Assembly (NCBI RefSeq): GCF_001567565.1
Contig: NZ_LSSW01000006.1
Location: 62,001-126,000 of the forward strand
From: Ectopseudomonas composti
Lineage (GTDB): Bacteria > Pseudomonadota > Gammaproteobacteria > Pseudomonadales > Pseudomonadaceae
Direction: 5' to 3'
DNA length: 64,000 nucleotides
Positions within the stretch are counted from its first letter, which is position 1. Every line of letters begins with the position of its first letter. Positions 23,315-34,362 of this stretch are shown here, one piece after another. Position numbers and translations under genes: made by a program. The notes below the pieces were generated by a model, which saw only the letters and a program-made list of their open reading frames with translations, had not been told where the DNA came from and made no database searches.

Positions 23315-23343
23315 TTGCGTGCGGCAGGGGGCTTCTCTAGAAT
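23315..23343 (+). promoter_or_regulatory. Sigma-70 promoter of the rpsF-rpsR-DUF2232-rplI operon
   Basis: TTGCGT (23315-23320), a 17-bp spacer and TAGAAT (23338-23343). The predicted start near 23350 leaves a leader of about 115 nt before rpsF. The leader holds a short hairpin (TGCCG-TGA-CGGCA) and a second pairing between TTGCCTGAC and GTTGGCAGG; ribosomal protein operons often regulate through such leaders, but I cannot show which structure is used. Confidence 0.7.
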
Positions 23344-23464
23344 GGCGCCCCTTGCCGTGACGGCAGGCCTTTTCGCGCCTACCGCCTGGCAAGCTCATCA
23401 CGAGAAAAACCCACTCCTTGCCTGACCACCTTAGTTGGCAGGCTACAACCCGTAAGGAGCATTT

Positions 23465-23887
23465 ATGCGTCATTACGAAATCATCTTTCTGGTTCACCCG
23501 GACCAGAGCGAGCAAGTCGGCGGCATGGTCGAGCGTTACACCAAGCTGATCGAAGAAGACGGTGGCAAGATTCACCGCCTGGAAGACTGGGGCCGTCGTC
23601 AGCTGGCTTACGCCATCAACAACGTCCACAAAGCCCACTACGTGATGCTCAACGTAGAGTGCACCGGCAAGGCCCTGGCCGAGCTGGAAGACAACTTCCG
23701 CTACAACGACGCCGTGATCCGTAACCTGGTCATCCGTCGCGACGAGGCCGTCACTGGCCAGTCCGAGATGCTGAAGGCCGAAGAAAACCGCAGTGAGCGC
23801 CGCGAGCGTCGTGAACGTCCTGAAAACGCCGAGTCCAACGACGGCGATGACAGCGACAACAACGACAGCGACAACGCTGACGAGTAA
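23465..23887 (+). CDS. rpsF: 30S ribosomal protein S6
   Basis: The 140-residue protein begins [21 protein letters not shown] and continues with the S6 fold ([25 protein letters not shown]). The C-terminus is a long acidic tail rich in Asp, Asn and Glu, the kind of tail RimK extends with glutamate in some bacteria. AAGGAG stands 5 bases before the ATG. S6 pairs with S18, encoded next. Confidence 0.98.
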   Translation: MRHYEIIFLVHPDQSEQVGGMVERYTKLIEEDGGKIHRLEDWGRRQLAYAINNVHKAHYVMLNVECTGKALAELEDNFRYNDAVIRNLVIRRDEAVTGQSEMLKAEENRSERRERRERPENAESNDGDDSDNNDSDNADE

Positions 23888-23915
23888 TCCACGGATCTAT
23901 TGAGGAGCCAATCAC

Positions 23916-24146
23916 ATGGCACGTTTCTTCCGTCGTCGTAAATTCTGCCGCTTCACCGCTGAAGACGTGAAAGAGATCGATTTCAAAGATCTCAACACCC
24001 TGAAAGCCTACATCTCGGAAACCGGCAAGATCGTTCCTAGCCGTATCACCGGTACCAAGGCTCGTTATCAGCGTCAGCTGGCCACCGCTATCAAGCGCGC
24101 CCGCTTCCTGGCCCTGCTGCCCTACACCGACAGCCACGGCCGCTGA
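23916..24146 (+). CDS. rpsR: 30S ribosomal protein S18
   Basis: The 76-residue protein has the typical sequence [25 protein letters not shown] and [41 protein letters not shown] precedes the ATG. It binds S6 in the platform of the 30S subunit. Confidence 0.98.
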   Translation: MARFFRRRKFCRFTAEDVKEIDFKDLNTLKAYISETGKIVPSRITGTKARYQRQLATAIKRARFLALLPYTDSHGR

Positions 24147-24182
24147 GATCGGATAGTCGACAAGCGTTAAGGAATAGATCGC

Positions 24183-25064
24183 ATGCGTGCCCTGGCTGAA
24201 TACATCATGCGCGGCCGTATGCAAGCCACCCTCGTGGTGGTGGGTTCGGCCATTGTGCCGTTGTTTGCCTGGTTAAGCGCTGCTGCAGGTGCCTTGGTGC
24301 TACTGCGCAGAGGCTTGAGTGATGCGCTCGGTATCGTCATCTGGGCCATGCTGCCCGCCGCTTACCTCTGCTATCTCGGTGATCCGAGTGTGTTGATGGT
24401 AATGCTGGGTACGCTGGCATTGGCGCAGGTGCTGCGTAGCAGTGCTTCCTGGAGCCGAGTTCTGATGGCGTTGGTGCCAGTTGGCGTGGTGTTTGCGCTG
24501 GTGGTCAGTGTGGCAATGGTTGAAAACCTTGAGGCAATCGCCGAAGCGTTTCGACAGGCCTTTGCTGAACTGCCCGCGCAATCCGCCGGAGGGCCCAGCA
24601 GCGAGCAGCTTCAGAGCATGCAGCAGGCATCGCTGGTACCGCTTCTGGGCGGCTTCATGACGTTCTCGTTGTTGACGATGAGTGTCCTGAGCCTGACCTT
24701 GGCGCGTTACTGGCAGGCGTCGTTATACAACCCGGGTGGTTTTGGTGAGGAGTTCCGCCAGATCCGCCTGCCGGTGCCGTTTGCACTTGCATTGATCGCA
24801 GGTGTGTTTTTGGCGCCGTCATTGCTCGGTGATGCAGGGTGGGCTGTTACCCTGATCTGCATGTTGCCGCTGATGCTGGCTGGTCTGGCGTTGGGGCACG
24901 GCCTGATAGCGATGAAGCAGCTGTCGAGCTTTTGGTCGATAGGGTTGTATGTGGCGTTGCTGATGGCCGGGAACCTGATCTGTTTGTTAGCCGTTTTCGA
25001 CAGTCTGTTTGATTTTCGCGGTCGCCTCGCTCGCAAGAGTGGCTCCGCGGACGGTGAAGGTTAA
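24183..25064 (+). CDS. DUF2232 polytopic membrane protein
   Basis: The 293-residue protein has about eight hydrophobic segments (for example ATLVVVGSAIVPLFAWLSAAAGALVLL, split over two helices, and IGLYVALLMAGNLICLLAVF). It belongs to the DUF2232/YybS-like family that pseudomonads encode between rpsR and rplI. The function is not known; the position inside a ribosomal protein operon suggests growth-rate-linked expression. It lies 36 bp after rpsR and 21 bp before rplI. Confidence 0.85.
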   Translation: MRALAEYIMRGRMQATLVVVGSAIVPLFAWLSAAAGALVLLRRGLSDALGIVIWAMLPAAYLCYLGDPSVLMVMLGTLALAQVLRSSASWSRVLMALVPVGVVFALVVSVAMVENLEAIAEAFRQAFAELPAQSAGGPSSEQLQSMQQASLVPLLGGFMTFSLLTMSVLSLTLARYWQASLYNPGGFGEEFRQIRLPVPFALALIAGVFLAPSLLGDAGWAVTLICMLPLMLAGLALGHGLIAMKQLSSFWSIGLYVALLMAGNLICLLAVFDSLFDFRGRLARKSGSADGEG

Positions 25065-25085
25065 AAGTTAAGAGGTAAGACCCAA

Positions 25086-25532
25086 ATGGAAGTCATCCTG
25101 CTGGAAAAAATCGCCAATCTGGGCAACCTGGGCGACAAAGTGAACGTTAAAGCCGGTTACGGCCGTAACTTCCTGCTGCCGCAAGGCAAGGCCACCGCTG
25201 CTACCGCTGAAAACGTAGCTGCGTTCGAAGCCCGTCGCGCCGAGCTGGAAAAACTGGCTGCCGAGAAGAAAGCTTCCGCTGAAACTCGCGCTGCTCAACT
25301 GGCTGAGCTGGAAGTCACCATCACCGCCACCGCTGGCGATGAAGGCAAGCTGTTCGGTTCGATCGGTACCCACGACATCGCTGACGCCCTGACCGCCTCT
25401 GGCGTTGAAGTGGCCAAGGCCGAAGTTCGTCTGCCCAACGGTACTATCCGTCTGGTCGGCGAATACGACGTAGCTGTGCACCTGCACACCGACGTCGAAG
25501 CTACCGTCAAGGTAATTGTGGTCGCCGCCTAA
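25086..25532 (+). CDS. rplI: 50S ribosomal protein L9
   Basis: The 148-residue protein begins [36 protein letters not shown] in canonical L9 form (split here: [19 protein letters not shown], then [15 protein letters not shown]), followed by the long connecting helix and the C-terminal rRNA-binding domain ending TVKVIVVAA. Its stop codon lies at the left edge of a MITE-like repeat. Confidence 0.98.
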   Translation: MEVILLEKIANLGNLGDKVNVKAGYGRNFLLPQGKATAATAENVAAFEARRAELEKLAAEKKASAETRAAQLAELEVTITATAGDEGKLFGSIGTHDIADALTASGVEVAKAEVRLPNGTIRLVGEYDVAVHLHTDVEATVKVIVVAA

Positions 25533-25675
25533 GAGCCCGCCCATGATCTGCCGCGCGTCCGCCGTGCTGCGTTGAAAGCTGGTTCGGAATGCTCATTTAC
25601 TGCTTGTAAACTGCGCTTCCTCACCAGCTCTCGCCTTGCAGGGCTCTAGCTCGCGAGATCATGAACAGACTCTAG
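25529..25675. mobile_element. MITE-like palindromic element, copy A (rplI-dnaB)
   Basis: About 147 bp bounded by imperfect inverted repeats: CTAAGAGCCCGCCCATGATCT on the left and, on the other strand from the right end, CTAGAGTCTGTTCATGATCT. It contains no gene. A 45-bp core (25581-25625) matches the core of the element at 34117-34261 (opposite orientation) at 42 of 45 positions, and weaker similarity continues to both ends. The left end coincides with the rplI stop codon. Confidence 0.6.
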
Positions 25676-25695
25676 TTAGTAGCCGCCAAGCGGGC

Positions 25696-25724
25696 TTGCA
25701 CTCAGGTGCTGGTCTGCTGACAAT
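25696..25724 (+). promoter_or_regulatory. Candidate dnaB promoter overlapping a terminator
   Basis: TTGCAC (25696-25701), 17-bp spacer, GACAAT (25719-25724). The predicted start near 25731 falls inside the left arm of the following terminator hairpin, so a dnaB transcript would lack most of that arm. Confidence 0.4.
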
Positions 25725-25725
25725 C

Positions 25726-25765
25726 GGGCACGGCATCGTTTCGGCGATCCGTGCCCTTTGTTTTT
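25726..25765 (+). terminator. Intrinsic terminator of the rpsF-rplI operon
   Basis: GGGCACGG, then ATCG...CGAT, then CCGTGCCC give a 12-bp stem with one bulged C and a 6-base loop, followed by TTTGTTTTT. It lies only 28 bp upstream of the dnaB start. Confidence 0.85.
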
Positions 25766-25792
25766 CTATCGCAGCACTGTCTTCCCGAGCCT

Positions 25793-27187
25793 ATGAACGA
25801 CATCAGCATTCCCGAACAGTACGACTTGCAGACCGCAGCCCTGAAAGTGCCTCCGCACTCCATCGAGGCGGAACAGTCGGTGCTCGGCGGCCTGATGCTC
25901 GACAACAATGCGTGGGAGCGCGTGCTCGATGGTGTGTCGGATGTCGATTTCTACCGCCATGATCATCGGCTGATCTTCCGCGCCATCTTCAAGCTGGCCG
26001 AGCGTAACGAGCCCTTCGACGTGGTGACCCTGTCCGAGCAGTTGGACAAGGAAGGGCAGCTGTCGCAGGTCGGCGGCCTGGCGTATCTCGCCGAGCTGGC
26101 CAAGAACACGCCGTCGGTTGCCAACATCAAGGCCTATGCGCAGATCATTCGTGAGCGCGCCACCCTGCGCAAACTGATCAGCATCAGTAACGAGATCGCC
26201 GACAGCGCGTATGCCCCCGAGGGCCGCACGGGCGAGGAAATTCTCGACGAAGCCGAACGCCTGATCTTCCAGATTGCCGAAGACCGCCCCAAGACCGGCG
26301 GTCCGGTGGGGATCAACGATATTCTGGTCAAGGCCATCGACCGTATCGATACGCTGTTCAACAACGGTGATGCGATCACCGGCCTGTCGACCGGTTTCGA
26401 CGATCTCGACGGACTCACCAGCGGCTTGCAGCCGGCCGACATGATCATCGTCGCCGGTCGTCCGTCGATGGGTAAGACCACCTTCGCCATGAACCTGGTG
26501 GAGAACGCGCTGATGCGCAGCGACAAGTCGATTCTCGTCTACTCGCTGGAGATGCCCTCGGAGTCCATCGTCATTCGTATGCTCGCCTCGCTGGGGCGCA
26601 TCGACCAGACCAAGGTACGTGCCGGTCAGCTCGATGATGACGACTGGCCGCGATTGACCAGCGCGGTCAACCTGCTCAATGACCGCAAGCTGTTCATCGA
26701 CGATACCGCCGGTATTTCCCCCAGCGAGATGCGCGCGCGTACGCGGCGACTGGCCCGCGAGCACGGCGAGATCGGCCTGATCATGGTCGACTACCTGCAG
26801 CTCATGCAGATCCCGGGTTCCAGCGGCGACAGCCGGGTCAACGAGATTTCCGAAATCTCGCGCTCGCTGAAGGGCCTGGCCAAGGAGTTCAACTGCCCGG
26901 TGATCGCCCTGTCGCAGCTCAACCGTGGCCTGGAGCAGCGCCCCAACAAGCGCCCGATCAACTCCGACTTGCGTGAGTCCGGTGCGATCGAGCAGGACGC
27001 CGACATCATCCTGTTCGTGTACCGCGATGAGGTGTACCACCCGGAGACCGAGTACAAGGGCGTGGCCGAGATCATCATCGGCAAGCAGCGTAACGGTCCG
27101 CTGGGTACTGCGCGCCTTGCCTTCCTCGGCAAGTACTCGCGTTTCGAGAACCTGGCGCCGGGTAGCTACCAGTTCGACGACGAGTAG
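25793..27187 (+). CDS. dnaB: Replicative DNA helicase DnaB
   Basis: The 464-residue hexameric helicase unwinds DNA at the replication fork. The N-terminal domain begins PPHSIEAEQSVLGGLMLD; the RecA-like domain has Walker A VAGRPSMGKTTFAMN, Walker B IGLIMVDYLQLM, and the arginine-finger region SDLRESGAIEQDADII. No intein is present. I chose ATG 25793 (MNDISIPEQYDLQT); upstream in-frame sequence is the terminator region. Confidence 0.97.
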   Translation: MNDISIPEQYDLQTAALKVPPHSIEAEQSVLGGLMLDNNAWERVLDGVSDVDFYRHDHRLIFRAIFKLAERNEPFDVVTLSEQLDKEGQLSQVGGLAYLAELAKNTPSVANIKAYAQIIRERATLRKLISISNEIADSAYAPEGRTGEEILDEAERLIFQIAEDRPKTGGPVGINDILVKAIDRIDTLFNNGDAITGLSTGFDDLDGLTSGLQPADMIIVAGRPSMGKTTFAMNLVENALMRSDKSILVYSLEMPSESIVIRMLASLGRIDQTKVRAGQLDDDDWPRLTSAVNLLNDRKLFIDDTAGISPSEMRARTRRLAREHGEIGLIMVDYLQLMQIPGSSGDSRVNEISEISRSLKGLAKEFNCPVIALSQLNRGLEQRPNKRPINSDLRESGAIEQDADIILFVYRDEVYHPETEYKGVAEIIIGKQRNGPLGTARLAFLGKYSRFENLAPGSYQFDDE

Positions 27188-27299
27188 GTCGTTTCCGCGC
27201 TCGCCGGGTTTTGCTCGGCAACGAGGCGGTGGCACAGATCAATGAAAGCGGGCGTCCAGCGGTTAAGATGGGCGCCCGTTTTTCGTTCAGGCCTCTGTC

Positions 27300-28376
27300 A
27301 TGCGCCCGCTTGCCGCTATCGTCGATCTTTCCGCCATTGCCCATAACTACGCTGTCGCCAAGCGCTGCGCGCCGGGGCGCCAGGCCTTTGCGGTGGTCAA
27401 GGCCAATGCTTACGGGCATGGGGTGCGCGAAGTGGTGACGGCGCTGCACGAGGCCGCCGATGGCTTCGCCGTGGCCTGTCTGGAGGAGGCGGCCGAAGTG
27501 CGTGCCATGCACGGCGAGGCACGTATCCTGCTGCTCGAGGGCTGCTTCGAAGCCAGCGAATATGGCATCGCCGCGCAGCTGGGGCTGGATCTGGTGTTGC
27601 AGAGCGCGGCGCAGGCCGAGGCCTTGCTCGCCGCTGAGCTGGCGCGTCCACTCAACGTCTGGCTGAAGCTGGACTCCGGCATGCATCGCCTCGGTTTCGA
27701 CGCCGCCAGTCTGCGCCAGTGGCATGCGCGGCTGGAGGACGCCGCCCAGGTCGCCGAGCTGAATCTGCTCAGTCATTTCGCCTGTGCCGACGAGCGTGGC
27801 CATCCGCTTACCGAGCAGCAGGTCGAGCGCTTTCTCGACGTGCTGGATCTGGACTTCAATCATCGCTCGCTGGCCAACTCGGCGGCGGTGTTGACCATTC
27901 CCGCTGCGCATATGGACTGGCTGCGTCCCGGCATCATGCTCTACGGCGCCACGCCCTTCGCTGAGTTGAGTGCGCGCGAGTTGGGGCTGAAACCGGCCAT
28001 GACCCTGGCTGCACGGGTGATCGCGGTGCGTGAGGTGGCTGTCGGTGAGAGCGTCGGTTATGGCGCGGCCTGGGTCGCCGAGCGGCCCTCGCGCATTGCC
28101 ACGGTCAGCTGCGGCTATGCCGACGGCTACCCGAGGCACGCACCGAGCGGTACGCCGGTGCTGGTCGAGGGGCTGCGCGCCAGGCTGGCGGGGAGGGTGT
28201 CGATGGACATGCTGGCGGTGGACATCACCGACCTGCCAGAGGCCGACGTCGACTCGCCAGTGGAGCTGTGGGGCAGCCAATTGCCGGTGGATGAAGTGGC
28301 CACGGTGTGCGGCAGCATCGGCTACGAGCTGCTGACCAAGGTCACGGCGCGAGTACCGCGACGCTATATCGGCTGA
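27300..28376 (+). CDS. alr: Alanine racemase
   Basis: The 358-residue PLP enzyme makes D-alanine for peptidoglycan. The PLP-lysine motif is FAVVKANAYGHG and the catalytic-tyrosine region is GYGAAWVAERP; the C-terminal domain carries RVSMDMLAVDI. It follows dnaB, as in P. aeruginosa. Its TGA stop directly abuts the stop of the convergent GGDEF gene, the two forming the palindrome TGATCA. Confidence 0.95.
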   Translation: MRPLAAIVDLSAIAHNYAVAKRCAPGRQAFAVVKANAYGHGVREVVTALHEAADGFAVACLEEAAEVRAMHGEARILLLEGCFEASEYGIAAQLGLDLVLQSAAQAEALLAAELARPLNVWLKLDSGMHRLGFDAASLRQWHARLEDAAQVAELNLLSHFACADERGHPLTEQQVERFLDVLDLDFNHRSLANSAAVLTIPAAHMDWLRPGIMLYGATPFAELSARELGLKPAMTLAARVIAVREVAVGESVGYGAAWVAERPSRIATVSCGYADGYPRHAPSGTPVLVEGLRARLAGRVSMDMLAVDITDLPEADVDSPVELWGSQLPVDEVATVCGSIGYELLTKVTARVPRRYIG

Positions 28377-30284
28377 TCAGGCCAGGCCGCTGGGGACTTT
28401 CAGCACATCCAGTTGCAGGCACGCCTGCTCGCTCAGTTCACCGTCGTCGCCATGCACGCGTGCCGCGCAACGGCCTTGTTCCTTGGCGCGATACAGCGCC
28501 TGGTCGGCGATCTTGTACAGGCTGGTGAAGTTCTTCGCGTGGCGAGGATAGAGCGCCACGCCGATGCTGATGGTCACGCGCAGACGCTCGGCGCCGTAGT
28601 GCACCGGCTCCGACAGTTCTGCCAGCAAACGCTCGGCGATTTCCCGGGCCTGGCTTTCGGCATCGCTGCCGCAGATCAGTGCGGCGAACTCATCACCACC
28701 CAGGCGCGCGACTGCATCACCTGCACGCACGTGCTCACGCAGGCGTTTGGCGATGACCTGCAGCATCAGGTCGCCGGCGGTATGACCGAAGCGGTCGTTG
28801 ATCGGCTTGAAGTGATCCAGGTCGATCAACAGCAATGCCACGCTTTCGTCGTGCCGTTCGGCATGTGCCAGCGCCGACTCGCAGCGTTCGACCAGATAAC
28901 GCCGGTTGGGCAACTCTGTCAGTGGGTCGTGGAAGGCCGCATGCTGCAGCTCGCGCTCACGCTCGCGCAGTTGTTCGTTGGTCGCTGCCAGTTCCGCGGT
29001 GCGGGCGGTCACCGCCGCCTGCAGCTCGTCAGCGCTGGCCTGCAGTTGCGCCAGGCGCGCGGTTTTCTCGCGATCTGCCTGTTGCAGGGCCACGGCGCGC
29101 TCCTGCTTGAGGATCTGAATGCGGTAGGCCAGGGCAAAGGAGAACAGGATGGACTCGGCCGCCACGGCCAGTGGGAAAACATAGGCATTCCACTCGGCTG
29201 GCTGCAGTACGCCGGTGGTACGCAGCAGCAGGATGGCGACGCTGCCCAGGACCAATCCATAGCCGTACAGATACAGCTGCGCGGGGAAGAAGCCCTGTCG
29301 CCAACGGATCGCGGCACTGCCCAGGGCGGCAGGTATGCTGGTCAGCGATAGCAGGGCAATGGCCCAGGCGGCGAGCAGGCGTTGGTCGAACAGATTCAGG
29401 ACGATAGCGATCAGGTAGATCACGCAGGCCATGTTCAACAGGTGGTGCGCCCAGCGCACGTAGATGCGCGTTTGCAACAATGTCTGGGTGAAGCGGCTGG
29501 CGAACAGGCCCCATAGCGACGGTAGGGTGATGCGGTCCAGCCAGGCGGGAACCGCATGGTTCGGCCACAGGTACTGCGCGCCGTGGCCGGTCATGCTCAT
29601 GATGAACAGCAGGGCGAAGGCGGTGGTCAAGACGTACCAGAAATACGCCCTGTCACGCAGCGAGATGAGGATGAACAGGTTGTACAGCAGCAGCGCGAAA
29701 ACCACGCCATAGATGACGCCCAGGGCCAGGTTCTCGCGGGCTGCCAGCTGCGTGAGATCGTCGAGTTGCCAGATGCGCAGTGGGAACGAGTTGCCGGCGG
29801 GGTCAAGGGCGCGCAGGTAGAAGGTCGTTGGCTGGTCACTCAGGGTCGGCAGGTCGAACACCATGCGCCGGTACGGGTGGTCGCGACTCTCGGTGTAGGG
29901 GACTCGCTCGCCGGACTGGCGCAACTGCCAGCCGTCGTGGCCGTCAGGCAGGTAGAGCTGCAGATCGAGCTGGGTGACCGAGCCTACTTCCAGCACCCAG
30001 CGTGCTGGTGCACGCATGTCACGCTGCAGGGTGAGCTTGATCCACCAGGGGTTGCGGCTCTGGCCGACGCTGGCGCGGCCGTTGGCGGGTTGAAAGCGAG
30101 CCTGTTGCTCGGCGGCGGCAAGATCATCGATGGACAGGTCGCCCTGAGTATCTTCCAGCAGCTCGATATATGCGTTGAGCGGCATGCCGCTGCTGGCGTC
30201 GGTGAGCATTACGGATGGCATCGCCTGGCCCGTGCTCGACAGTCCCAGCAGAAGAACAAGGAGGAGGGCGAAGCGCTGCTGCAT
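28377..30284 (-). CDS. 7TMR-DISM diguanylate cyclase (GGDEF protein)
   Basis: The 635-residue protein has a signal peptide, a periplasmic 7TMR-DISM extracellular domain (about residues 35-175, with WWIKLTL and the DLQLYLPDG segment), seven membrane helices (about 185-390), a coiled coil (about 395-455) and a C-terminal GGDEF domain with the intact active site ARLGGDEFAALICG. It should make c-di-GMP in response to a carbohydrate-like or other periplasmic ligand. An RxxD-type inhibitory site is not obvious. I chose ATG 30284 (MQQRFALLLVLLLGLSS), which gives a normal signal peptide. It is convergent with alr and divergent from ygiQ. Confidence 0.9.
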   Translation of the reverse strand: MQQRFALLLVLLLGLSSTGQAMPSVMLTDASSGMPLNAYIELLEDTQGDLSIDDLAAAEQQARFQPANGRASVGQSRNPWWIKLTLQRDMRAPARWVLEVGSVTQLDLQLYLPDGHDGWQLRQSGERVPYTESRDHPYRRMVFDLPTLSDQPTTFYLRALDPAGNSFPLRIWQLDDLTQLAARENLALGVIYGVVFALLLYNLFILISLRDRAYFWYVLTTAFALLFIMSMTGHGAQYLWPNHAVPAWLDRITLPSLWGLFASRFTQTLLQTRIYVRWAHHLLNMACVIYLIAIVLNLFDQRLLAAWAIALLSLTSIPAALGSAAIRWRQGFFPAQLYLYGYGLVLGSVAILLLRTTGVLQPAEWNAYVFPLAVAAESILFSFALAYRIQILKQERAVALQQADREKTARLAQLQASADELQAAVTARTAELAATNEQLRERERELQHAAFHDPLTELPNRRYLVERCESALAHAERHDESVALLLIDLDHFKPINDRFGHTAGDLMLQVIAKRLREHVRAGDAVARLGGDEFAALICGSDAESQAREIAERLLAELSEPVHYGAERLRVTISIGVALYPRHAKNFTSLYKIADQALYRAKEQGRCAARVHGDDGELSEQACLQLDVLKVPSGLA

Positions 30285-30513
30285 AGGTGTCCTGAAGACG
30301 GCTGGCCGAATAGCTGAGTATATGCACAGGATTGTTATCGGACGAAAACAAATATGGTGTAGGGCCAATGCCATGAGATGGCCAATTCTTGCGCGCTCTC
30401 ATTATCGAGGCTGACGGCCCGCGGCTCGGGTTGGTCAGGTTTGAGCGCCTGTCAGTGCGCTTACAGACACCATAAAACCCAGCGTATTGGTCTGGTTTGG
30501 TCAAAATTTGTGC

Positions 30514-30519
30514 TATGAT
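30514..30519 (+). promoter_or_regulatory. -10 element of a probable ygiQ promoter
   Basis: TATGAT at 30514-30519 with CTGGTT about 16 bp upstream. The start would be near 30526, leaving about 29 nt of leader. The -35 match is weak. Confidence 0.4.
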
Positions 30520-30554
30520 CCGCGCCCCTCGTAATAGCCCGCTGATCAAAAAAT

Positions 30555-32843
<2,289 letters not shown>

Positions 32844-32856
32844 ATCATCGACGCCG

Positions 32857-32891
32857 AACAAAAACGCCAGCATTGAGCTGGCGTTTTTGTT
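32857..32891. terminator. Bidirectional terminator after ygiQ
   Basis: AACAAAAACGCCAGC-ATTGA-GCTGGCGTTTTTGTT is a perfect 15-bp inverted repeat with A and T runs, suited to ending ygiQ and the convergent methyltransferase gene. Confidence 0.93.
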
Positions 32892-32964
32892 GCAGAAGCC
32901 CAGATCGGGGCCTGGCAGAGGGAGAGCTTCAGCTCGCCATTGCTGTCGTGACGTGCGGCTCGTT

Positions 32965-33693
32965 TCAGTTTGCGCTGAACCGGCAGGTCAGATAACGGTT
33001 GCTGGGGCCATAGCGCAGGATCGACCACAAGCGCCTGAACAGGTACAGCGGATGACTGCGGTAATACGTCAGCACGGCATTGCCGACGCCTTCCGAGCGA
33101 TGCTGGCGGGCCTCCTTTTTCTCGGGTTTCTTGAACAACCCGGAAAACTCCCAACGCTGGATCTGCTCGAAGCGCTCCTGCGCGCGCAGGTCGTGACGGC
33201 GGAACAGGCGCGCGAAGCTCGCCGGGCTGAAGTCATGGAGATGGTGCGGATTGCCGTCGAGCGTGGGGGTCGTCGGCACCGAGGCAATGATGCTGCCGCC
33301 GTGGGCCAGCAGTCGTGCGAGGTTTTCCACCAGGCGCACCGGGTCTGGCAGATGCTCGATGGTCTCCAGGCTGACGATGCTGTCGAAGCCTTCGCTGTCG
33401 GCGAAGGTTTCGGCATTGGCACACAGATAGCGCAGATTCGGTCGCTGGTAGTTGGCCTGGGCATAGGCGATGGCATCGGGGTCGATGTCGATACCGACGA
33501 TCTGCTTGTCCGGATGTCGCTCGGCCAGCAACGCACTGCCGTAACCGCAGCCACAGGCCATATCCAGCACGCGTGAGCCTTGCAGCGAGTTGCTGGCGAA
33601 TGCATAACGCTGCAGGTGCAGGTCGAGAGTGGCCTGGTCGGCGGCCAGGCGTTCATCCATCTTCAGGGGATAGATGCGTTCGAGGGTATGCAT
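32965..33693 (-). CDS. Class I SAM-dependent methyltransferase
   Basis: The 242-residue protein has motif I VLDMACGCGYGSALLAER, the acidic loop IVGIDIDPDAIAYA and post-motif VSLETIEHLPDPVRLVENLA, the pattern of UbiG/Methyltransf_11-type enzymes. The C-terminus is basic (YYRSHPLYLFRRLWSILRYG), which could bind a membrane or nucleic acid. It stands alone, convergent with ygiQ across a terminator. The substrate is unknown. Confidence 0.82.
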   Translation of the reverse strand: MHTLERIYPLKMDERLAADQATLDLHLQRYAFASNSLQGSRVLDMACGCGYGSALLAERHPDKQIVGIDIDPDAIAYAQANYQRPNLRYLCANAETFADSEGFDSIVSLETIEHLPDPVRLVENLARLLAHGGSIIASVPTTPTLDGNPHHLHDFSPASFARLFRRHDLRAQERFEQIQRWEFSGLFKKPEKKEARQHRSEGVGNAVLTYYRSHPLYLFRRLWSILRYGPSNRYLTCRFSAN

Positions 33694-34116
33694 GGCGGCC
33701 TGTCCTTTGGCGACGAGGGAAGGTGTGGCGGTCCGTAGTCTGTTGCTTCCCGATCAGGGCTGCAAGCACCTTGCCGGGGCTGATGGTGCTGGGTGTGATG
33801 CGCCGCGGGGCTTGCTTATCTTTATTCTGGAGCCATGGTTGCAGAATATGAACGGCAGCGGATTCACGTCATGCGTGTTGCTGTTGCCCCTCTCCCTGTC
33901 TGGTCCCTGTTGCTGGCTGCATACGGTGAGAATCAAGTGCTGCCTGTAGCCAATCTCGACTTGCAGAAACAGCCGCAAACGCAGCTGATCAAGGCCGAAT
34001 CGGGTGAGGTTATCTAGGGTCCGGCAGGCGCCTGGCAGCTTGGCCGCAGGCCTGAGCCTCAAGGTCCACAGCTCGCAGCGCGATGGAGCGGAGCTGTCGT
34101 CTGCACAGCACCGACT

Positions 34117-34261
34117 TAGGGTTTGTACGAAAAGTCGTCGAGCGAAGGTCAGGCGAGGCAAAAACGGGTGAGGAAGCGGAGTTTACGAGCTGTAAATGAG
34201 CATTCCGAACCTGTTTTTAACGAAGCATCACCGAGCGCAGGCACTTTTCGTACAGAGCCTA
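34117..34261. mobile_element. MITE-like palindromic element, copy B
   Basis: A 145-bp element with 19-bp terminal inverted repeats, TAGGGTTTGTACGAAAAGT and (other strand) TAGGCTCTGTACGAAAAGT, 16 of 19 matching with the inner 12 bp perfect. It encodes nothing. The core (34167-34211) is the reverse complement of the copy at 25581-25625 with three differences. No clear target-site duplication is visible. Confidence 0.68.
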
Positions 34262-34283
34262 GCGTCATGATGCTCGAGTTGGG

Positions 34284-34329
34284 GCGTTCGATCACCTCCC
34301 GCCGCGAGGGGCGGGAGGTGATCGAGCGC
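34284..34329. repeat. Long palindrome downstream of the TolC gene
   Basis: A 20-bp arm at 34284-34303 pairs with 34310-34329 around the loop GCGAGG, with a single T-G mismatch. It lies 34 bp past the TolC stop on the minus strand. There is no T-run, so it may protect the 3' end of the transcript rather than terminate it. Confidence 0.65.
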
Positions 34330-34362
34330 CGGCTCGTCAGCCTCGAAGGCGAGTCTTGAGGA

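Larger units (their letters stand above)
33694..34362. other. 669-bp gene-free stretch between methyltransferase and TolC genes
   Basis: I see no convincing gene. A 60-codon frame at 33835-34017 has no good ribosome-binding site and no recognisable similarity. The right half holds the MITE-like element (34117-34261) and a 46-bp palindrome (34284-34329), both listed separately. This is the left boundary of the accessory secretion block. Confidence 0.6.

Noticed and set aside
33835..34017. 60-codon plus-strand frame
   Set aside because: No ribosome-binding site and no recognisable similarity; kept only as part of the gap entry.
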